In this document: one piece after another, positions 57,710 to 64,000 of the stretch
Position numbering within the stretch: the first letter of the stretch is position 1
Layout of the letters: each line of letters starts with the position of its first letter
DNA from: Nitrososphaeraceae archaeon
GTDB taxonomy: Archaea > Thermoproteota > Nitrososphaeria > Nitrososphaerales > Nitrososphaeraceae
Reading direction: 5' to 3'
Length of the DNA stretch: 64,000 nt
NCBI GenBank assembly: GCA_016782225.1
Contig: JADDOW010000112.1
Coordinates: 21,922 to 85,921, forward strand
Translations under genes and position numbers: made by a program
Notes under the pieces: generated by a model
The model's input: the letters and a program-made list of their open reading frames with translations, nothing else
Databases searched by the model: none
What the model was told of the DNA's origin: nothing

Positions 57710-59401
57710 TCATGCACCTACGACCATATCTTTTAACCCTGTACCTGGGGCAACAAATGGGTACACATCTTCATTGGGGTCAATTGGAATATCGATTACT
57801 GTAGCTATATTTGAATTTACGGCGGTTTTTACTGCCTTTTCTAACTCCTCCATTGACTGAACACGAATACCCTGAGCACCATATGCTTCTGCAATTTTGC
57901 AATAATCCGGAGTGTTCTTTTGGTGTACTCCGCTATATCTCCTGTTGTAGAAGGTACGCTGCCACTGGGCAACCATTCCTAACATGTAGTTATTTAGTAT
58001 AAAAACAATTACGGGAAGATCTTCTAGAACTGATACCGCCAGTGAATTTTCAGTCATATTAAATGAGCCGTCGCCTGCAATATCTACTACAGGAACGTTA
58101 TTTCTCGCAGCTTTTGCTCCAATCGATGCCGGAAACCCAAAACCCATAGTTCCTAATCCTGTAGAACTAAAGAATGTGCCTGGCGTAATGACATCAAAAT
58201 GCAAAGATGCCCACATTTGACATTGACCCACTTCAGTTGTAACTATTCCGTCTGCGGGTAATATTTCCCTTAATTTTTTTAAAGCTTTTTTAGCCGTAAT
58301 TTCCCTTGAATAGTCCTTTAGGGTATCTTCATAATATGATACTAATTCTTTTTTTCTGTTTAGCCATTGCTTAGAAACCTCTTCGTCGGATTTGAATGTT
58401 TTTGGTATCATTTTAATTAATGTTCTCAATGATGATTTTACGTCACCAATTACCGCTGCGTTTACTGCTTTGTTTTTGCCTATTTCAGCTGGATCTATGT
58501 CAAAATGAATTACGTTGATGTCTTTACCAAATTCGTCGAATCTTCCTACTGTCCTATCGGAAAACCTGGCACCTATTGCCATTATGCAATCTGCCTCAAG
58601 TATCATTCTATTTGCCTCAGCATGTCCGTGCATACCTATAGGCCCTAAAGCTAAATGATGGTTTTCAGGAAACGCCCCTTTACCTTTGAATGTTGTGACT
58701 ACGGGAATTGTTAGCAACTCCGCCAGTGCCTGCAACTCCGAAAAAGCACCTGAAAGAATCACCCCGCCGCCTGCCATAATTACGGGTTTTTCCGCCTTCA
58801 ACAGCATTTCGCAAGCCTTATTTATCTCTGATAAGTCAGGATCAACAACTGGATTATATCCTCTAACCTTTATGTATTCTGGAAAATCTATCTTTGTTAC
58901 TTGCTGTTGTATGTCTTTTGGAATGTCAATTAGCACGGGACCTGGCCTCCCACTTTCAGCAATATAGAATGACTTTTTGACCATCTCAGGTATCTCGGAG
59001 GCATGTCTGGGCTGAAAAGCATATTTTGTACAGGGATTAGTTATTCCAATAATGTCAATTTCCTGAAAAGCGTCTTTTCCTATCATTGGTAATGCCACTT
59101 GGCCGGTTACAGCTACAATTGGGGCAGAATCAGCATAGGCTGTGGCGATTCCGGTTACAAGATTGGTCGCTCCTGGCCCTGAGGTGGCAAAACATACCCC
59201 TGCCTTTCTTTTTATTCTAGCATATCCATCAGCCATATGAGCGGCAGATTGCTCATGCCTAACCAATATGTGTCTTATTTTGGAGTCAACTAATGCATCA
59301 TAAATTGGAAGATTGGCTCCTCCAGGAAGACCAAAGATATACTCTACCTTTTCTCTTTCTAAGGCAGATAATAATGCAGATGCGCCAGATATTTCACTCA
59401 T
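57710..59401 (-). CDS. ilvB: acetolactate synthase large subunit
   Basis: ThDP enzyme: GLPGGANLPIYDAL, HEQSAAHMADGYAR, GDGSFNMTENSLAVSVLEDLPVIVFILNN. Confidence 0.96.
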   Translation of the reverse strand: MSEISGASALLSALEREKVEYIFGLPGGANLPIYDALVDSKIRHILVRHEQSAAHMADGYARIKRKAGVCFATSGPGATNLVTGIATAYADSAPIVAVTGQVALPMIGKDAFQEIDIIGITNPCTKYAFQPRHASEIPEMVKKSFYIAESGRPGPVLIDIPKDIQQQVTKIDFPEYIKVRGYNPVVDPDLSEINKACEMLLKAEKPVIMAGGGVILSGAFSELQALAELLTIPVVTTFKGKGAFPENHHLALGPIGMHGHAEANRMILEADCIMAIGARFSDRTVGRFDEFGKDINVIHFDIDPAEIGKNKAVNAAVIGDVKSSLRTLIKMIPKTFKSDEEVSKQWLNRKKELVSYYEDTLKDYSREITAKKALKKLREILPADGIVTTEVGQCQMWASLHFDVITPGTFFSSTGLGTMGFGFPASIGAKAARNNVPVVDIAGDGSFNMTENSLAVSVLEDLPVIVFILNNYMLGMVAQWQRTFYNRRYSGVHQKNTPDYCKIAEAYGAQGIRVQSMEELEKAVKTAVNSNIATVIDIPIDPNEDVYPFVAPGTGLKDMVVGA

Positions 59402-59601
59402 TAATTATCAAAACAACTCCTAACTAAAATATTTAAAATTTAGATTGGTAAAAAATTTTTAAACGAAAATATAATGCCATATGTTATGTCATAATTAGCT
59501 GATTTTTCCAATACCATTGAATGTCTGTTCTTTGTTTTAATTTATACGTTTTGTTGATAATTGACTTGAGATAAAAAGATAAAATTTACCTAGTTTATTT
59601 G

Positions 59602-60441
59602 TCATTGCTTTTTGTTTTCGATTTGTTTTTCGTATTGGATTTTGCTGTTTGCCTTGGATTCTGTTACAAATAGATCATAGGCCTCCTGGAAATTGTAATT
59701 CTCATGTACTATTGATCTTATTGCTTTGATCATCGCAACAGGATGGTCTGATTGCCAAATGTTTCTCCCCATATCTACACCAGACGCACCATCATTTATC
59801 GCGTCAAAAGTCAATTGCAATGCGTCTCTCTCGGAAGTTTTTTTGCCTCCCGCTATAATTATAGGAATAGGGCAGCTTTCAACCACCTTTGTAAAATCTT
59901 TGCAATAATATGTTTTTACTATGTGCGCTCCCAGCTCAGATGCTATTCTGCATGCCAATCCCAAATATCTTGAATCCCTGGACATTTCTTTCCCAACTGC
60001 AGTTACGGCCAAAACAGGGATTCCGTATTTTTCCCCATTGTCGACCAATTTCGATAAATTAGATAGTGTTTGAGACTCGTATTTGCTACCTATAAAAATG
60101 GATAATGCCAGACATGAGGCATTCAATTTAATTGATTCTTCTATGGATGTGACAATTGTTTCCTTAGATAGATCTTCCCCAATAATGCTTGAACCCCCTG
60201 AAACTCTTAAAACTATTGGTACGTTGCTTTCCGGGGGCACGGAAGTTCTTAGGATACCTCTTGTAAGCATTATGGAATCTGCGTGATTTAATAATGGCTT
60301 TATGGTCTCCCTTGGGTTTTCAAGCCTTTCTGTAGGTCCTAGAAAATAACCATGATCCACTGCCAGCATAACACAGCGACCATTATCTGGTTTAATTATT
60401 TTTGAAAATCTGTTTTTCATTCCCCAATCCATTTGATTCAC
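59602..60441 (-). CDS. class I aldolase of the DeoC/FbaB/LsrF family, notably LsrF-like
   Basis: MDWGMKNRFSKI, VMLAVDHGYFLGPTERLENP, RGILRTSVPPESNVPIVLRVSG, IVKTYYCKDF, GASGVDMGRNIWQSDHPVAM. Confidence 0.85.
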   Translation of the reverse strand: MNQMDWGMKNRFSKIIKPDNGRCVMLAVDHGYFLGPTERLENPRETIKPLLNHADSIMLTRGILRTSVPPESNVPIVLRVSGGSSIIGEDLSKETIVTSIEESIKLNASCLALSIFIGSKYESQTLSNLSKLVDNGEKYGIPVLAVTAVGKEMSRDSRYLGLACRIASELGAHIVKTYYCKDFTKVVESCPIPIIIAGGKKTSERDALQLTFDAINDGASGVDMGRNIWQSDHPVAMIKAIRSIVHENYNFQEAYDLFVTESKANSKIQYEKQIENKKQ

Positions 60442-60481
60442 TTCTATTGTCTTTCTTTGGATATTATAAAAATTTTAGTAA

Positions 60482-61525
60482 TCAATCTGGTGAGGTTATT
60501 ATTATTTTCATTGAATCTTTTGCTTTGTGTGCATACTCTAAAGCATCAAATGAATCACTTAAACTAAATTTATGAGTTATCAGGGGTTCAATATCTATTA
60601 TATTATTTTCGAGTAAGGTTATTGTTTGGTATATCTCTTTTTCAGATGTGGCATAGCTAGGAATAATCTTCAATTCTTTTGAATAAATCAAATTTAAATC
60701 GATTCTTAAATCAGATTCTTTTGAAGGGACGCCAAAAAGGGACACAGCTCCACCTCTTCTAGTAATTTCTATGGATTTAACAAATGCATCTAGATTACTA
60801 GTGGATATTATCGAGATGTCTGACCCCCTCTGCCCAACACTAGAGAATACTTTATTACTAAACTCATTGGCGTCATTATCTTTTAGATTTATTGTGGTAA
60901 TGCCTGGGTCCATTTTTTTTGCAAAGTTTAACCTAAATTCATTTATGTCTACTATAACTATTTTTGAAGCCCCAAAAAGCTTAGCTAAAATCATGTGAAT
61001 TAAACCTGTGGGCCCAGCACCAAAAATCGCAATTTTATCTGCCTTCTTGAGGTTCAGTTTATTTATTGATCTAAGACAACACGCGATGGGTTCTATCAGG
61101 GCCGCTTGATTGAAGTTGACGTTATCTGGAAGTTTTACTAGGCCTCCCCGAAGGACGTTCCATTCTGGTACAAGAATGTATTCTGACAATCCTGAAGGTT
61201 CTATGTTACTTGATTGGTATTTCTCACACATTGTAAAATCATCGTTATAGCAATAATGACATGAATAACAAGGGACATGGTGATGAATGAAAACTCTTTC
61301 CCCTGCACTGAATGTCTTTAAGTTTTCTCCAACTTCTGTTATTTCCCCTGCCGGTTCATGGCCTATTTTGGAGGACCTCATTCCATAGTTGCCAAATATT
61401 TTTTCTAAATCCGATCCACAAATACCACAAGTTTTCATCCTAACTAGTACATCATTTTTACCCACTTTGGGTAAATCTCTATTTACTATTTTTACTACTT
61501 TATTGTCAAGTATTGCTGTCTTCAT
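60482..61525 (-). CDS. zinc-containing alcohol/polyol dehydrogenase (MDR family)
   Basis: CGICGSDLEKI, GHEPAGEITEVGE, C-x2-C-x2-C-x7-C structural zinc loop, GAGPTGLIHMILAKLFGA. Confidence 0.92.
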   Translation of the reverse strand: MKTAILDNKVVKIVNRDLPKVGKNDVLVRMKTCGICGSDLEKIFGNYGMRSSKIGHEPAGEITEVGENLKTFSAGERVFIHHHVPCYSCHYCYNDDFTMCEKYQSSNIEPSGLSEYILVPEWNVLRGGLVKLPDNVNFNQAALIEPIACCLRSINKLNLKKADKIAIFGAGPTGLIHMILAKLFGASKIVIVDINEFRLNFAKKMDPGITTINLKDNDANEFSNKVFSSVGQRGSDISIISTSNLDAFVKSIEITRRGGAVSLFGVPSKESDLRIDLNLIYSKELKIIPSYATSEKEIYQTITLLENNIIDIEPLITHKFSLSDSFDALEYAHKAKDSMKIIITSPD

Positions 61526-61563
61526 CTATAACTAACAGATAATCTCATATCCTAAAATATTTG

Positions 61564-61704
61564 TTATTTTGAGTATTTCTTTGGTTTTTTTTCGAACAAT
61601 CTTTTACATCCTTCACAGCAAAAGAAAAATGTTTTTTGGTTATACTCAATGGTTGTGGCTAGCTCTTTATCTAACTCGATTCCGCAAACAGGGTCTACAG
61701 GCAC
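61564..61704 (-). CDS. 46-aa YHS-domain protein (VPVDPVCGIELDKELATTIEYNQKTFFFCCEGCKRLFEKKPKKYSK)
   Basis: Hand translation, GTG start; DPVCGIEL...TFFFCCEGCKRLFEKKPKKY is a canonical YHS motif; below the ORF track's apparent length cutoff. Confidence 0.8.
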   Translation of the reverse strand: MPVDPVCGIELDKELATTIEYNQKTFFFCCEGCKRLFEKKPKKYSK

Positions 61705-61869
61705 ATATAAAAAAAAATTGGCTAGGTATTTATTATTTCGCTTAAACTTACGGATATGTTAATACATACTGTTAATTTATTATGTAATTTAATTCTATTT
61801 TATTTTATTTTTGAGTCAATAATAGTTAACTATATCTTAATTTATTGAGCGAGAAGTATTAGAAATGGA

Positions 61870-62040
61870 ATGTCGTGTCCAATGATAGATGTCTATTGTG
61901 ATAAATGCGGAAGCAAAATAAAGCATATGATCACTCTCAAGCCAATTAAAGATATACTTAGAGCCACAAAAAACAAATGCTCATCATGTGGGATTGGACT
62001 AAACCCACAAGATTTTACAATTGAATTGGAAAAATTTTAA
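61870..62040 (+). CDS. 56-aa double-CxxC protein (MSCPMIDVYCDKCGSKIKHMITLKPIKDILRATKNKCSSCGIGLNPQDFTIELEKF)
   Basis: Hand translation from ATG 61870 to TAA 62038-62040; CDKC and CSSC pairs; absent from ORF track. Confidence 0.72.
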   Translation: MSCPMIDVYCDKCGSKIKHMITLKPIKDILRATKNKCSSCGIGLNPQDFTIELEKF

Positions 62041-62677
62041 ATAGGCTGTCTTTTAAGTTGTGTTGCAGAGAAAAACAGACAGACGACAGCCAGACAGATA
62101 GTTATAAATCTCTTTATATTTATTATAACTGAAATATTGGTATATCAAAAAACTTTTTTCCATAGTAGGTTCACAATAGGCTCAAATTTTTTAGGTTATA
62201 CTGAAAATAATGGTGCTCATTCATTAGATTCCAAAGAAAAAGATAAAGAAAGAGTTACCTTATCTCATTAGAAATTGGGGTGTTTTTAGATAAATTGCCA
62301 AGTCACTATAATGTTGATTTAGGAAGGGCAGTATGTCATAGCATTAAAGAAGGTTTTGCAAATAAGGCATATCTAACGACAATCTGTCAATTGGTTATAT
62401 CGGGAAATAATTTCCGTAGGGATTTCCACCGGTTTTTTGAAATTAAAGTGATTGAAGTGATTCCAATGTGTGTTAGATTAAGAAACGTAAACCTAAAGAC
62501 TCTACCAAAAAGTAGGACTTTAAAATTATCACTAAAACCCATTAGTTTGACACCTAAAGTGTTTAGTACATCGTTTTTGCATAAGATAATGAAAAATCGT
62601 TTCAATGCTAATTTCCTCAGTATGGGGCTTTACAGTCAATCGGCGATCAAGAATTATAATTAATAGCAATAAAAAAC

Positions 62678-63619
62678 ATGCCATATAAAATAAACATTTG
62701 GCTTAGAGCCATCAGATTTAGGTTTCTTGCGGCTTCAGCCATTGCTGTTACTAATGGGTTAGCTTTAAGTTATTTGGACCAGCCGTATGTTTTTAATCTT
62801 TATTATGCGATCTTAACATATATCGGGATTTTCTGTCTGCATTCGAGTGTGGATTTATTCAATGATTATTGGGACTTTAAGCGTGGAATAGATTTGATTA
62901 CACAAAAAACTAGATTTAGTGGAGGCACTGGAGTCCTTCCCGAAGGCCTACTAAAACCACGCGAGGTTTACCGTGCTGCGGTATTGCTCCTAATATTGGG
63001 GTTATTAATTGGTGCCACTTTTATCTATGTTCGGGGTTACATTGTCGCTCTGATACTTGGTTTTGCAACGTTTTCTATCATTTTGTATTCTAGCAAATTG
63101 GTCAATTTGGGGTTGGGTGAGCTTTTTGTGGGAATCAAAGGTGTTCTTATAGTTATTGGTGCCTTTTATGTCCAGACCAATACTATAAACCTGGAATCTG
63201 TTTTTGTGGGTGTGATTATTGGGCTTTTATCGTCACTAGTTCTTTACATCAATTCAGTTCCTGATATTAAAGCAGATAGGGAAAAGGGCAGAAAAACCTT
63301 GGCTATCCTTTTAGACAATCAATCATCAGCAAAAATGACATTTGGGTTTGTTTTTGGTTTTTTTATCTCAATCTATTTGTTGACTGTGGTTTTTTACATT
63401 CAAGTGCTGAACAGCATTTCTTTGGTTTTTTTAAGTGCTTTCCTACTACCCTGGGCTATACTAATACTTTACAAGTTTTATAATTACTTACTTTACCGCC
63501 AATCAATTAGCCCATTTTATGAAAATATCATGGAAAAAACAGTTCTCTTTTCTAGGTTGTATGGTTTTTCTATTGCAGTAGGGATTATAATATATGCTTG
63601 GCAAATACAAAATGATTAA
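62678..63619 (+). CDS. UbiA-family prenyltransferase (MenA-like)
   Basis: HSSVDLFNDYWDFKRGID and NSVPDIKADREKGRKTLAILL (Asp-rich motifs), multiple TMs. Confidence 0.9.
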   Translation: MPYKINIWLRAIRFRFLAASAIAVTNGLALSYLDQPYVFNLYYAILTYIGIFCLHSSVDLFNDYWDFKRGIDLITQKTRFSGGTGVLPEGLLKPREVYRAAVLLLILGLLIGATFIYVRGYIVALILGFATFSIILYSSKLVNLGLGELFVGIKGVLIVIGAFYVQTNTINLESVFVGVIIGLLSSLVLYINSVPDIKADREKGRKTLAILLDNQSSAKMTFGFVFGFFISIYLLTVVFYIQVLNSISLVFLSAFLLPWAILILYKFYNYLLYRQSISPFYENIMEKTVLFSRLYGFSIAVGIIIYAWQIQND

Positions 63620-63667
63620 ATAATATGACATGATGTGTTATTCTTAACGCTGTTGTGGAAATTTTAT

Positions 63668-64000
63668 TTGTCTAAAAAGTGCCAGACAAACTTTATTTCA
63701 GAGATTGCCAATTTATCTACTCCCGGTTTCATTTTTAACGATTTTTACTATTTTAATAGAATATCTTCAACCCAGGATTTTGCATTTAAAATCATCCAAA
63801 GAAAAAAAAAGATTAGACCCTCTGTAATTATTTGTAACATCCAGAGCAGTGGTAAAGGAAGGAATGGTTATTTATGGTCTTCACCAAAAGGCGGAATATG
63901 GGTGTCTATTTTTTTGGAAACGGTATTGAAACTAGAAGATTTGTTTTTCTTTGCAATGGTTTCTGCGATCTGTATTTGCGAAACAATAGAAAAGAAAACC
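63668..64000 (+). CDS. birA: biotin--protein ligase, N-terminal part only (truncated by window edge)
   Basis: Hand translation LSKKCQTNFISEIANLSTPGFIFNDFYYFNRISSTQDFAFKIIQRKKKIRPSVIICNIQSSGKGRNGYLWSSPKGGIWVSIFL...; STQDFA and GKGRNGYLWSSPKGGIW are BPL motifs; start uncertain. Confidence 0.88.
   Translation, partial: MSKKCQTNFISEIANLSTPGFIFNDFYYFNRISSTQDFAFKIIQRKKKIRPSVIICNIQSSGKGRNGYLWSSPKGGIWVSIFLETVLKLEDLFFFAMVSAICICETIEKKT

Noticed and set aside
62280-62663. 127-aa ORF with opposing 72-aa ORF
   Set aside because: Not reported as a CDS because neither strand shows a recognisable family; retained only as part of an ambiguous-region finding.

Overview
AT-rich (about one-third G+C by eye) archaeal chromosomal segment. 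It most likely comes from an ammonia-oxidising thaumarchaeon (Nitrososphaeria, possibly Nitrososphaerales/Nitrosocosmicus-like). This is inferred from the gene set: aCPSF1, TFB, RpoK, S24e/S25e/S27ae, SRP19/SRP54, CdvB, UPF0147, aRF1, Pus10, Gar1, EndA, CofE, a Mer-like F420 oxidoreductase, and MeaB with methylmalonyl-CoA mutase. The window is mostly housekeeping. It holds a biotin cluster (bioF-bioB / bioA) interrupted by a serine recombinase at the left edge and a truncated birA at the right edge. Other content: information-processing genes, one tRNA-Thr(TGT), an ilvB-ilvH-leuA-leuB operon, thrC/trpE/hom, a cysteine synthase-TusA pair, and HAD-cofE-meaB-mcm. No rRNA, CRISPR array, prophage or IS element was recognised. 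Most interesting: (1) a 593-aa tandem-SDR protein with the architecture of half a Chloroflexus-type bifunctional malonyl-CoA reductase, divergent from a Mer-like gene that has a possible ATGA-coupled 18-aa leader ORF; (2) three mini zinc proteins under 60 aa that the ORF track misses (C2H2, YHS, double CxxC); (3) a serine recombinase in the biotin locus and a cluster of perfect inverted repeats upstream of bioA; (4) a TFB with an Asn/Lys-rich insert between its cyclin repeats; (5) an LsrF-like aldolase beside a Zn-dehydrogenase; (6) a HExxH protein translationally coupled to Pus10. All family calls come from reading motifs and recalled homologues. No database search was run.
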